From assembly GCF_023973825.1 (NCBI RefSeq), contig NC_090124.1, positions 2,039,501 through 2,103,500 on the forward strand: a stretch of 64,000 nucleotides of DNA, in the 5' to 3' direction. Below the pieces are notes generated by a model. The model saw only the letters and a list, made by a program, of their open reading frames with translations, searched no databases and was not told the origin of the DNA. This DNA comes from Plasmodium brasilianum (taxonomy: Eukaryota > Apicomplexa > Aconoidasida > Haemosporida > Plasmodiidae). Shown one piece after another: positions 1 through 11,884 of the stretch; positions within the stretch are counted from its first letter, which is position 1, and each line of letters starts with the position of its first letter. Both the position numbers and the translations under genes were made by a program.

Positions 1-118
1 CCTTCCCTTCATCATCCTTCTTATCGTTTACTTCATCTTCTCGTTTTTCATCTATTCCTAGTTCAGCCAGTATTGCATCCAAATCGTCCTTTTTTTTCCC
101 TTTTTTATTCTTACTCAT
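1..118 (-). CDS. eIF5B-like translation initiation factor, N-terminal fragment
   Basis: This is the first 39 codons of a gene that leaves the window on the left. The start ATG is the reverse complement of CAT at 116-118. The peptide begins MSKNKKGKKKDDLDAILAEL and continues with Lys/Asp/Glu-rich sequence. A basic patch followed by DDLDAxLAEL is typical of the disordered N-terminus of eukaryotic eIF5B (the IF-2 homologue), the GTPase that joins the large ribosomal subunit at the end of initiation. No GTPase motif lies inside the window, so the call rests on this short segment and on remembered synteny with a P. falciparum IF-2-like gene beside a glutaredoxin-like gene. It is divergent from the glutaredoxin-like gene. 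Another charged protein cannot be excluded. Confidence 0.55.
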   Translation of the reverse strand, partial: MSKNKKGKKKDDLDAILAELGIDEKREDEVNDKKDDEGK

Positions 119-568
119 TTCTCAGATATATGTTTCAAGCAAATTTTAGTTTATCTCTTTTTGGTCAATGCTAACTTGGTATTTCCCTTCCTCGCCTACG
201 GAAGCAGGTACAAACGAATATGAAAATGCACACCCATACCACAGGTATGTATATGTGTATATATACATGCAAGCATACATGTGCACAGACATATACACCT
301 CCCGAATGCACCACGTACAGAGCGTAATGTGCACCCTGCATGGAATGAATATAGAAACACTCAATATATGTAATATTTACCTACTTGTATTTTTGATTTT
401 TTTTTTTTTTTTAACTCTCTTTACAGGTCTTTCGAGCTGTCTCAAAGTTCTAATTAGTTGTGTATATTCTTTTATGCTCTGTTTTACTTTTTGTTTTTAT
501 TTTTTGTCCGTCATTCGCATTTATTATTTTAATCTATTTTGTTCAAAATGGTTCGGTTAAAAGGCGAG

Positions 569-606
<38 letters not shown>

Positions 607-1029
607 ACCTGAACAGTACATTCATATTTAAATATAAACTTTGAATTTTTTGAATTTCTCTTTAATCGTGTATTAATCATCACGTTAGATGTCCTTGATA
701 TGTGGTGCAAGTATATAAATGCTTAGGCTATCTTATGCGCTTGTATAATCTTACATAACGCTCGCATATACTTGCATAAACTTCTTTATATTTAAGTATA
801 CTTTCAAATAAATTAATGTAACGTTTTACATTCATATAAGATATGTTCTCTATTAAAACAATTTCGCCTTTTTGAGGGGATTTCAGTGATATAGTATTGC
901 ATTATTAACATCTATATATTGTATTGTGCTTTTTGTTGTGTTGTACTTGGGTACCGAAGAATTTACAGTAGTTACATAAATATATATATATTCATTTATA
1001 TATTAATATGTATATACTTTTATACTTAA

Positions 1030-1064
<35 letters not shown>

Positions 1065-1646
1065 GCGTGTATTTCAAAAATTGTATGTTTTTCTAAGTCC
1101 TTAAACTAAATTTTTTACCTATTTTTCTTTTCATGTTATAAATGTTTTTCTTCTTTTTTTTCACTATAAATTTATCTTTTTTTTTTTTTTCATATTTAAG
1201 CATTTATACAATTACAGATGTATGCATATATATGAACACACGTACATACATATATATATATATATGTACGTATATACGTATGTATATACGAACAGTCACT
1301 ACTACGTATTTGCTCGTTCGCTCATTTGTTTGCTTGTTTATTCAATCATCTGTTTATTTATCTATAATTTTGATTTTTTTTCTTGAGTATGGTGGTAGCA
1401 ATCATAATTAAATGTGCAAATAATGTATTTAATTTTTTTTTTTTTATTTTAGGTTATCCAGTTTTTAAGGAAAATTGTATATCAAAAATAGTAAAAGAGT
1501 TTGTTAAAAATCGTTATAAAAAAATAAAAAGAAAAACAATTTCGCTTTTTTTTTTTTTTTTTTTTTTTTTTTACAGCAAAAGATGCACTGTTAAGGAGTA
1601 AAGTGTTCTTCAAAGTTTACGTATGTATATGCATGTACGACAATGG

Positions 1647-1685
<39 letters not shown>

Positions 1686-2124
1686 TAGTTATGTATGCAT
1701 AAGTACGTATGCGTAGTTATGTATATTTATATACGTACATTTAAATATGTATACATTAACAAGTATAAATTCCAAAGATATATATATAGCATACATTGTT
1801 AATGCTGTTGAAAAATCAGAAAAATGGCCTAACAACTGTTCGTTTAATTTTTTGAAAAATGAGCAAATAATTAATGTGTATACAGCAAAAAGGAGTGAAA
1901 TAATTTTCTTTAATGATACAATTTATGTGCCTGTCATTCATTTATAGATGTGCTGCATGTGCATACATAATATATATATAATATATGTATATATACTTAA
2001 ATCAAATTAAAAATTCAGATTATTTTACATTTTTTCTTTTTTACAAGTATTTCCCAACAAAAGAATACCTTTCGCAAGCTTCTTATTTTTTCAATTATTT
2101 CAAATGTTAATAATTTTTTAAGTC

Positions 2125-2312
2125 TTTCTAATATTTCTGATATCTCTAATATTTCTAACATTTCTAATATTTCTAATATTTTTGATATCTCTAATATTTC
2201 TAACATTTCTAATATTTCTAATATTTTTGATATCTCTAATATTTCTAACATTTCTAACATTTCTAATATTTCTAATATCTCTAATATTTCTAATATTTCT
2301 ACTTTTTCATAT
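2125..2312. repeat. Degenerate TCTAATATT minisatellite
   Basis: Short 9-base words (TCTAATATT, TCTAACATT, TTTGATATC) recur in a higher-order pattern of about 45 bases. The length is a multiple of three, so the minus strand reads as a spurious Leu/Glu/Ile repeat; I do not call it a gene. Confidence 0.8.
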
Positions 2313-2504
2313 TTTTAATTTTTAGTTCATAGCCAAAACGTGTTCCGTTTCTTGCATATGCATACTTTCTTTTTTTTTTTTTAAATATAACTATAAAACA
2401 TTCTAATGGGAAAAAAGAAATAGCGTCAATTAGGACAGGATTTTGGCTTAAATGAACATCAATTCGGAGCTCTTATCCTATGTGTTTAAATATGTGTATA
2501 AATT

Positions 2505-2855
2505 TAAACACGTACATAGAAACATACATAGATACATACACAGATACATACACAGATACATACACAGAAACATACACAGATACATACACAGATACATACA
2601 CAGATACATACACGGATACATACACAGATACATACACAGTTACATACACAGTTAAATACACAGATACATACATAGATACATACACAGATACATACATAGA
2701 TATATACATAGATATATACACAAATACATACACAGATACATACACAGATACATACACAGATACATACATAGATATATACACAAATACATGCACAAACACA
2801 TGCACAGATACATACATAGATACATACACAAATACATGCACACATACATGCACAT
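2505..2855. repeat. 12-bp ACATACACAGAT tandem array
   Basis: About 29 copies of a 12-base unit, mostly ACATACACAGAT with ACATACATAGAT and ACATACACAAAT variants. The unit is a multiple of three, so several frames on both strands are open, giving artefactual Thr/Asp/Tyr and Val/Ser/Tyr repeat peptides. Confidence 0.9.
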
Positions 2856-3932
2856 ATGTATCTCTAAGCAAGTGTAATTATTTGGTAAATGCAAAGCACA
2901 CCCACTGCATAAGTATGAAATAGGTTTCTCCTTGCTTTTAGGGAACAAATGAGAGTAGAAAAAAAAAAAAAAAAAATCAGGTTTATGCTACTGAAGTCAC
3001 TACACTATCTTAAAATAAAAGATTTTTTAATAAAAATAGGCTACCTCATGTTTTGTAAACCTTCCTTCTCAATACATACATACATACATATATAAGTGTG
3101 CAGAATAATCAGTGTACTTTTATGCATATCCATAAGCATGTTGTCACTTTTTATTATCAGTTTAAATTCATAGTTTTTAGTTTTTCCAAGTTTTTCTCTT
3201 TTCTTTTCGTCCTCTTCGTACAAATTATAAACTGGCATAAGGTATTCATTCTAAAATTTGCTAATATATATGTATATGTACATGAAAAACATTATACCGT
3301 AAACCGATTCTCGCGCGCATAATTTTTTTAAAATTTTAGGAACTCATTTTATCCGTTAGTAAGGCAGCCTAAGTGGGGGTGCCTTCGTATGGTGAAATGG
3401 ATGTACTATTTTTCTTCTTCGACACTATTCATTTTATATTTTTAATATGTAAGTGCATTTTTGCTTCTCAAAAATATTCTTAGTCCTTCGAAAAGGCATC
3501 TACAAGTCGTACCATAAGTATATGTATGTATGTTCTTATGCAAATACAAACTGTAATGTTATTTATTTAATTTAAAAAGTCCTTTTTTTTTTTCTTTTTT
3601 ATTTTTTATAATCTCTCCTTTTTTGCAATATTTTTTACTAAAATATTGTCAGCAAGGAAAAAAAACAATTTTTTTATTGCCCGTACAGGTGAAAGTTAAT
3701 TTTAACATTATATGAATATTTTCAAAATGACTCTTTTTATTTTGTATGTATAAATTAGAGAAAATTTTAGAACATACATATATAAATATATATATATTTT
3801 ACATTTTTCGCTTTAAATTCGCTAAAGTGTGTTTAAATTTATTGAAATCGCGTGCTCCATCTTCGCATAATTCAGTTGTACCACTTCATACAAATAAGCT
3901 GACCCAGTCAGGCTACTTATGACTCTAGAAAA

Positions 3933-4613
3933 ATGAACTTTATAAAGAAAGAAGAACAAGGGAAATTTGTCGATGAGGAGGGGACAAAACTCTTTTATAT
4001 AAATTCAAATAAGGCAAAAGAGTACGAGTCACATATGGACGTTTTGCATGCAATAGTTGAGGATTATGATAGACTTAAAGTGTATGTTATAAACAAGGAG
4101 GATTGTAGTGGTAATGTTAGCGGAAGTGATAATAAGTTCCAGTTCGAGTTGTATGAACATAAGGAGTTGTTAAAAAGCTTTGTAAATTGTAATATAGGTA
4201 CAGTTACTTCCTTTTTAAGAAAGTATATTGGTTCACGCAATGCTAATGGTCAGATAAAAAATAATAATGATGCTGAAGAAGAAAGTATTGAAGCCAATAC
4301 TGTTAAAAAAATTGAGTATTTATTAAAAAGTAATAAAATTATACTTTTTATGAAAGGAAGTAAAAGTTTTCCACAATGCAAATTTAGTAACGCTGTTGTT
4401 TTTATTTTAAATAGTTTAAAAATAAAATACAATACATATGACATTTTACAAGATGAACATATTAGGAATCAGCTAAAAATTTATTCTAATTGGCCTACTT
4501 ATCCGCAGCTATACATTAATAGTGAACTAATAGGCGGTCATGATATTATAAAGAGCATGTATGACAGCAACGAATTAAAGGGGATAATACCGCAGGATTG
4601 TTTGGAGGAGTGA
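3933..4613 (+). CDS. GLP2: Monothiol glutaredoxin-like protein (CKFS type, GLP2-like)
   Basis: Single-exon gene of 226 residues. The C-terminal half (about 123-220) is a monothiol glutaredoxin domain: KG at 141-142, active site C149-K-F-S152, the WPTYPQLY segment with the cis-Pro (P191) that contacts glutathione, and GGHD at 201-204. Residues 1-100 resemble a degenerate thioredoxin fold without a CxxC, as in two-domain PICOT/Grx3-like proteins. Family members bind glutathione and often a bridging [2Fe-2S] cluster and act in iron-sulfur handling and redox control. The usual site is CGFS; the Gly to Lys change matches what I remember of malaria GLP2, so a cytosolic GLP2 orthologue is the best call. 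No targeting peptide is evident. The ATG at 3933 sits in AAAAATG context. It is divergent from the eIF5B-like gene and convergent with COPA. Confidence 0.9.
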   Translation: MNFIKKEEQGKFVDEEGTKLFYINSNKAKEYESHMDVLHAIVEDYDRLKVYVINKEDCSGNVSGSDNKFQFELYEHKELLKSFVNCNIGTVTSFLRKYIGSRNANGQIKNNNDAEEESIEANTVKKIEYLLKSNKIILFMKGSKSFPQCKFSNAVVFILNSLKIKYNTYDILQDEHIRNQLKIYSNWPTYPQLYINSELIGGHDIIKSMYDSNELKGIIPQDCLEE

Positions 4614-6576
4614 GGGGCAAATTGGCTGCAAGTTATGTCGCTGCTATTGCTATTGATGTTACTCTTTCTTATTCTCATTTTTCATTCTCTTATTCTTTTG
4701 CTTTTTTTAGAGCTAAAATTACTTATTATGCTCGTAGTGGCGAGAACAAAATAACAGGATGAAAAAAAAAGAAATACTTCTTTTTTCGAAATACTGTATT
4801 TTATATTTTTTATGTATTTCTTTTCTTAATTAAAAAAATATTTCTTTTACGCAACAAAAGTGGAACAAACAACATATGAAGGGGGGCAGAGTGACATTTC
4901 ATTCCTTCTGTTTATGATATGCATGCACAGGTACACACACGTATATACACGTACATGCACAAACAAATTTGAGACAACAGGAGAAGAAAATTTTACCCTT
5001 AGCTTTGTTAATGCATTATATTTTCATTTTAAATTGTAATAGTTTGATTTAAGGAAAAACATTTTTTTTTCTTCCTTATATAAAAATGAAATGAAGTCTA
5101 CACATTTATTGGTCCTCTTCACATTTATGTGAATACAAGAAGGTATTTTTCTAATGAAATTTTTTTTTTTTTTTTTTCCATATAACTACCTCCTACTTTT
5201 TAACATTTTAACATTTACTTTTGCAAACCCATATATGGTCGCTAACTTTCTTAAATTTGTTATGCTATATGTTTAATAAACAATCGATACAAGAGCAAAC
5301 GGTGTGCGCAGCAGAAGAAAAGATATAAAGAAAAAGAAGAGTATATATATATATATATGCTTTTAAAAGGTGCGAAATTGGCTATATCTCTAAATTAAAA
5401 AAAAAAAAAAAAAAATGTACATTGTACGTACATGCATGCATAAATATAAATAAAAATATATAAATATAAAAATATAAATATAAATATATAAATATATAAA
5501 TATATATATGCATTTTAACAATATGAGCAATGGGACATAATTTGAAACTGTTTTTCACGAAAATGTTATGATTCAAAAATACACAAAATGCACAACTACA
5601 TTTTAACAATAGATAAATCTTTGAACAATAGGACGAGGGTAGGCACTATGTAAGAGGTCACAAAAGTATGTACGTATGTATGTATGTATTTAAGTATATA
5701 TGTATTTAAGTATATATGCGTATATGTATTTATGTATGTATTTAAGTATGTATTTAAGTATATATGTGTATATGTATTTATGTATGTATTTAAGTATGTA
5801 TGTATGTTAATGTGTATGCTCTTGCCATAAACGCCATATGAGGGGAAAAAAAAAAATAAATAATTAATTAAAATAAAAATAAAGGCACTTTTCTCGACCT
5901 TAATATATCACCTGAAATAAGTACATACTACTGGAGAATCGACATTAAAACATCACTCACTATGGAACATGCATGTATACTTATGTATCCTCTTAATTCT
6001 TATAAATACATGCATCTGCTTTTATCTGTTATATTACGCAAATTTATGCAAATAACGAACCGTGGGGTATTGAATAAACAACATAATTACCATTATTGTT
6101 GAATGTTCCACAAGGTACCATGTGAACAAATAAAGAATTGATGTAACCTTTCTTAATAGTTTTTGTTTAAAAAGTCGAAACCAAGGGCCTTCAAAGGGGA
6201 AAAAAAGAACGCAAGCATGTGTAAATATATGCATACATATAAATATGAGTATGTGTTTATACACGTGCATACGTAATATATCGATGGAAAAGTTGTACAA
6301 TGCACATAGTTTTATTTTATATTTATTATTATTTTTTACTTACTATATTTTATTTATTATTTTTTATTTATTATTATTTTTTACTTACTATATTTTATTT
6401 ATTATTTTTTATTTATTTTATTTTTTACTTACTACATTTTATTTATTATTTTTTATTTATTTTATTTTTTACTTACTACATTTTACTTATTATTTTTTAT
6501 TTATTTTATTTTTTACTTACTACATTTTATTTATTATTTTTTATTTATTTTATTTTTTATTTATTTTATTTTTTCT
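4614..6576. other. Convergent intergenic region, GLP2 / COPA
   Basis: The two genes end toward each other here, so the stretch should be 3' UTRs and terminators. It contains poly-T (about 5159-5178), poly-A, TA-rich tracts, a GTATGTATTTAAGTATAT-type repeat at about 5666-5812 and the T-rich array at 6310-6573. I see no gene. Confidence 0.7.
6310..6573. repeat. T-rich minisatellite abutting the COPA stop codon
   Basis: About five to six copies of a roughly 45-base T/A unit containing TTTTTTACTTACTA and ATTTTATTTATTA. It ends a few bases before the complement of the COPA stop at 6577-6579 and so lies in the COPA 3' UTR. The open reading frames across it (Phe/Tyr/Leu only) are artefacts. Confidence 0.8.
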
Positions 6577-9500
6577 CTAATTTACCTTTACTCCCAACTG
6601 TGCTACAACACAATTTGGACATAATTTCGAAGTAAATTCCTTTTTTGCAATGGATTGGCAAAAGGGACAAATAACCACGTCTTCATTTGCCTTTATTCTG
6701 GTCAAACTCATACAGCATACTTTTATGCTGTCTGTAAAAAGGGAAAATGGGGGAATGATAAAAAAAAAAGAAAAAAAAAAAAAAAAAAAGGGTATTTCAT
6801 TATGTTAGCTGTACACACTATATACACACATACGTATAATGTTATATGCATGTGTTCATGTAATCATAAAGAGGTACATACATACCTACATACACACATA
6901 TATAAATACATATATGCACATATATATATGTATGGGAAAATGCACTCGTAATCGCCTCGCTATTACTGTAGTCATTGGGATCATAATCTATGTTGTACTG
7001 TTCTGTACTTTTCTGTTCACACATGAGTAAAATTTTTTTTGCCTTGATGATTTCTTCGTCTGACCCTTTTATGTTTTTGTAATTTCCATTTATCAGTCTT
7101 TTCGCAAACTACAAGTGGGGGAAAATGAGAAAAAAAAAAAAAAAAAAGGGTTCTTCATTTAAGGTAAAAATTTTCTCTAAAACGAGAACGTGTGCATAAA
7201 GGCGACTAATAAACACTTAAAAACGCGCAAAGATGTGCATATATATGCATATGCACAAATGTGTTGACACACGGCTGTTATGTCTTGTAGCGCTCCTAAT
7301 CTTACCGATCCCGCTGTAACATAGTTCTGCGCTTTCCAAGCTAAACCCATTCCCCTCCTAAGGACCAAGTATAGATGTGAATTTTGCAAAGACGTGCATG
7401 TAAAGTAAGCCATTAATTCTAGGCTTCTCCTTGGATCTTGATTTGCAGTTACATTTCTTTCTTCTTCTAATCGCATAGCTAAAATGTAGCTAGTACACAT
7501 ATCTAAGTATTCATTTAATTCTTTTTCATCATTATCATCATTATGGTCATTTGGATTGATAAATAACATATGGTATAGTATATTTCTAAACATATCTAAA
7601 GCTAGTGAGAATTTCCCCAAGGTAACTAACTTATGAGCTTTCTTAATATGATTAAAAAGAAATGATTTAGTAATATAAACGTTATTATTTAACGTATGTT
7701 CATTCATATTGATTGGTATTTTCAACGGAAGCATATTTTGCATAGGGGTCATATATGCATATGTTGAAACATATATACTTTTAATAATAAATTTTAATGG
7801 TTTCATATCTACAATACCAAATTTTTTGGATATTAATTTTAAGGCAGTTCCAATATTTCCTGTTCTTATATAGTCAATAATTTTTCCATTTTTTCTTAAC
7901 GATTTATGGATTACACTTTCGCCTTTTTCAATTTTGGTAAATTTCTTATTGATAAAATTTTGATGATCATCTACATCTACATTTAAATCCAAGGAAATAT
8001 TAATTATATCTTCATCGTTCACATCATCTTTCCAAACATCATTTTCATCACCAAAGCTACTTTTTCCATCTGATCTGACATCATTAAAATGGTCTTCTCC
8101 CTCAAATGAGGTTGTTGTTTTTTTACCTGGATAACCACCTGTCCTCTTCTTACCATTTTCACCTTGCCTGTTCAGGTTGTTTGTGTCCCTTTCCTGTTTT
8201 TGTAACTTAGTGTGTGTCTTTTTTGCCTTTTCCCCCTTGTCATCATGGCGACGGTAGGTTTGCTCCAGATTGACGACGGGCCAGTTGTACGAGTTGTTCC
8301 AGCACATCGGCACCTTCGGCGGGTATGGGGAAGCATATCGTTCATGTTGTTCACGTTGATCTTCCTGCTCTTCCCCTTGTTGCTCTTTCCCTTTCCCATG
8401 TAGATGAGCAGTGACCGAAGGAACGACTTCCTCCTTTTGCCTTTGCAACAGGCCCTCCTCTATTTTAACAATAGGAATGGGGGGGGACAAGTAGTAGGAC
8501 TTCTGGGGGAAGTAGGTGCATTCGTTTATGTCAAAGTCGAATTGTTTTTCAGACAAGTTGATGGGTATATTATATAAATGTGAACAAATCAAAGCAAGAT
8601 TTAGTTGATTTTGTTGAATAAAGATATTTATTCTTTGTTCAATATTTCCTAAATATAACGAGTTTAGAAATATAGAAATAAAGTCTTTTCTTATAATTGA
8701 TATGGATAGCATTTTTTTCAATTTTTCAATATTCCCACTGAAAAAGTAAAGAAATGATAATTTGTCATATGCTTTATTTCGTTGTAAAGAATATTCCGCT
8801 ATATCATAATTTCCTAGTAACAAAGCATGTACACTTAAGATATTCCATATATGTTTTTTATCGATTTTTTTTGCAGCTTTTAATGCATTATTTAAATGGC
8901 CAAGCTGAATTGACAAATTGAATAACGTATGATTATTATTAACCATATGTACAGCTAAATTTGCAAAACCTTTTTTTTTAATATATCCAATAAGGTTATA
9001 ACTGAAGTATAAATCTTTTTTTTTTTTATCCAATTCATTCATACTGTATGAATTACAATGCATGTTTAAGTAACGATATGCAGATTCTTCATCATTGTTA
9101 ATAAGAGATAATTTAAATAAATACTCGGTATCATTCAAAAGTTCATTCTTAACAATTTGTTGTCTATTAATATAATATAAATGATTATTATATATTTTAA
9201 ATAAATACACAGGTTCGTCCATATACTTAATTAGTCCTGTTTCACCATTTATAAGTATATATTTCAGATGACTAATAGTATTATATATAAATACACTGTT
9301 ATTATTTTCATCCCAGATACCGCTCTTCACTCTTGTATACTCGTGTACTGTGCATAGGTGAGCAAGGTCCGTTGTAGTAATAACAATGTTATATTTAAAA
9401 ACAAAAGCTACATAGTCCTTAAGAACTTCCACTGATATAATACTGTCTGTGTGATGCATTTCGTTTAATATTTTTTTAAGATTGATATCATATAAATATA

Positions 9501-11304
9501 TTCTATGATCTGAACAAATAATAATTTTATTATTATTCAATGTATATACACTTTCAACTTTAAAGGGGATTTCCACTTTCTTGTACAGGTTGTCGTCCGG
9601 TAAATTATGTATATTTAACACGTAATTATGGTTACTACTACTACTGCTGCAATGCTGTCCATAGTTTCTAGCACTTACACTACTCACTGCACTACTTTTT
9701 CTTTCCACAAGGATGTACTTATTTCTAGAAAGAAAGGTAACGTTATAGCAGTGCTTGTTCTTTATCAAATACTTGACACTGTCAAGGTTAATTTCATTAT
9801 TTACATTTGCATTCGTCTTATTTATGGTGTTATCCTTCTTTGTCCAAGATTTGAAAAAATTTAAAGAAGAGGAAGAAGCATTTTCTGTGCCATGTTTTGT
9901 TGAACTGTTGACTTTATCACATATAATAAGATCAAAGTTGTAGTTATCCTCTTCTTTGTATATAAAAAGGATCATAATATGTGTTGTGCAAAAATGATTG
10001 TATATAAGTTTGTGATATCCAGATATCATAGCATTTACACTCTTTCGAATTGTGCAAATTGTCATATGTGTGTCCCTATGTATATCATACATAAAGATAC
10101 GTTTCTCTTTACAATAGAAAAGAATATTTTCATATGTATCAAATGGGCATTTCTCTTTTTCAAATTTAAAAATAACCATACCAGAATCATGTCCTGATGC
10201 TATTAGATTAGAATTTGGTTTAAAAGCTAAAATCCAAAATCGATCATTATCTCTTCTAAAGGTATGTATGCACGTCCTTTTAGTTATATCCCATATTCTT
10301 ATTGTCCTATCTTCACTGTTACTTAGTAACAAATCATCATTTGTTCTGTGAAATAATAAACTTGAAACATTATTAAAATGACCTCTAAGAGTATCTAGTT
10401 CCCAACACTTGTTATCATTATATCTCCATAATTTTACTAATTTATCATCGGATCCTGATGCAATAATTGGCAAATTCGGATGGAATGTACAACAGTTCAC
10501 TCCTTTTTCATGTCCTTCTAAAACGAATTTACAAACAGCATCCGATGCTCCAAACATGTTATTACTGTTACTCTGTTGTTGTTGTTGTTGCTGTTGCTGG
10601 TATTGATTCGGGTACTGCTGTTGATACTGCTGCTGATTCGAGATGAACGAATACATGTTCATACTTTCACTACTCATATTTAAAAATTCTGCATTGTACA
10701 TGTTTTTTGATATACCGTATGGTTTATCACTTAAAGATATATCATTTTTAGATGATATGTCATTCTTAGAAATATCATTTTTCGATATAACATTTTTTTC
10801 TCTTAATAATTTGATGTCCCATACCCTTAAGGTTTTATCTAAACTACTAGATATGACCAAATCAAATGTATGATGAAACTGAGCACACATTACATAATGA
10901 TTATGACCTGTTAATATAGCAATACATACTCTACTTTGCCAATTCCATATCCTAATAGTTTGATCATCAGATGCTGAAAGAACCCAAGGATACTCTAAAT
11001 GAAATTGAACTATTCTTATATAATCTAAATGACCAACTAAATTAAAAACACATTTTTTTAAATGTATATTCCATACTTTAATTAAATAGTCATCAGCTCC
11101 GCTAACAAAAAGTGGTTGAACCGAATGGAAATCTACACCTCTTACTGGTCCTTCATGTTCTTCAAACTTGTCTATTAGTATACCTATTCTATAATCCCAT
11201 AACTGTATTACCCCATTATGTAGTCCTGCTAGTATCATGTTTATCTTTGGGTGGAATGAAATACTTTTCACTCGATGACTTTTTGTTTCACATTTTACCA
11301 ACAT
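6577..11304 (-). CDS. COPA: Coatomer subunit alpha (alpha-COP)
   Basis: Exons on the minus strand: 11304-7306, 7108-6946, 6731-6577; introns open with GTAAG and GTGCAT and close with TGTAG and TTACAG. The joined frame is 1438 residues. The start MLVKCETKSHRVK and the following WD40 propeller match alpha-COP closely (HNGVIQLWDYR, GHLDYIR, SASDDQTIR, LTGHNHYVMCAQFH). Alpha-COP is the COPI coat subunit that recognises dilysine cargo for Golgi-to-ER retrieval. An Asn/Ser/Gln-rich insert with poly-Gln interrupts the propeller at residues 171-256, and a low-complexity linker follows the second propeller (about residues 945-1100). The C-terminal domain (RxGxGLAWKAQNY, then FAKRL) ends with C1409-PF-C1412 and C1425-PN-C1428, which looks like a zinc ribbon. 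Length is slightly above the human protein because of the inserts. Convergent with GLP2, divergent from the EDC4 homologue. Confidence 0.96.
10567..10633 (-). repeat. Poly-Gln coding microsatellite in COPA
   Basis: A run of CAA/CAG codons (GTTGTTG/CTGCTG on the plus strand) encodes Gln stretches within COPA residues about 224-244. It lies in the insert between propeller repeats, where it should not disturb the fold. Confidence 0.85.
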
Positions 11305-11531
11305 CTTCGCTTTGTTTTTCGTATTGGTTTTTACCTTTGCTTGGTCTTCGTATATGTATTCGTTTTCGTCTTTCTCTTCTCTTTCTACAAAATCAATTTG
11401 GCTTCACTTCAATAGGGGGCACGCTCTGCTTTTTCCCACTACTACAGTGCGTTCTTTGGTTTGTCCTCTCACACAGGCATAAACGTATACACGCACATAT
11501 GCATATATATATGTACAAAAATACGCACATG

Positions 11532-11562
<31 letters not shown>

Positions 11563-11756
11563 ACACGTACCACATTTACTGCGCGCTCTCTGGGCCTTCC
11601 TCAAGATGAAAGGTTTCTACTAATTATTTGAAAATATTTCGTTCTTAATATACGTATTTTGGTAATATTTTTTGTGTTTTATTTTTTTTCTTCCTAAACG
11701 AATAGTTTATCCGCTGGTCAATGGCGGCGTTCCTTTGGCAGTTCGTTCGTATGCAC

Positions 11757-11884
11757 GCACGTACGTATGTATGTACGTATAAGTGTATACATGTACAAGC
11801 GTACGTATGTACGTATAAGTGTATACATGTACAAGCGTACGTATGTACGTATAAGAGTATATATGTACACGCGCATATACATAG
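11757..11884. repeat. 36-bp tandem repeat, three copies
   Basis: Three consecutive copies of a 36-base unit made of GTACGTATGTACGTATAAGT followed by GTATACATGTACAAGC; the first copy has an extra ATGT and the third has a few substitutions. The unit is rich in palindromic GTAC/TATA words. Confidence 0.75.

Larger units (their letters stand above)
119..3932. other. Divergent intergenic region, eIF5B-like / GLP2
   Basis: This 3.8 kb gap lies between two genes read outward and should hold both promoters. It is AT-rich, with poly-A at about 570-603, poly-T at about 1547-1572, (TA)n at about 1648-1682 and two minisatellites (listed separately). No conserved protein is recognisable. A few non-repetitive segments look exon-like: an ORF beginning at 168, a segment after a poly-T/ACAG acceptor at 427, segments near 1453-1500 and 1576-1632, and a 66-codon ORF at 1747-1947. 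They may be a fast-evolving spliced gene, UTR exons or chance. Confidence 0.6.

Noticed and set aside
2473..2923. Overlapping long ORFs on both strands (Thr/Asp/Tyr and Val/Ser/Tyr repeats)
   Set aside because: Fully explained by the 12-bp ACATACACAGAT array, whose period keeps frames open.
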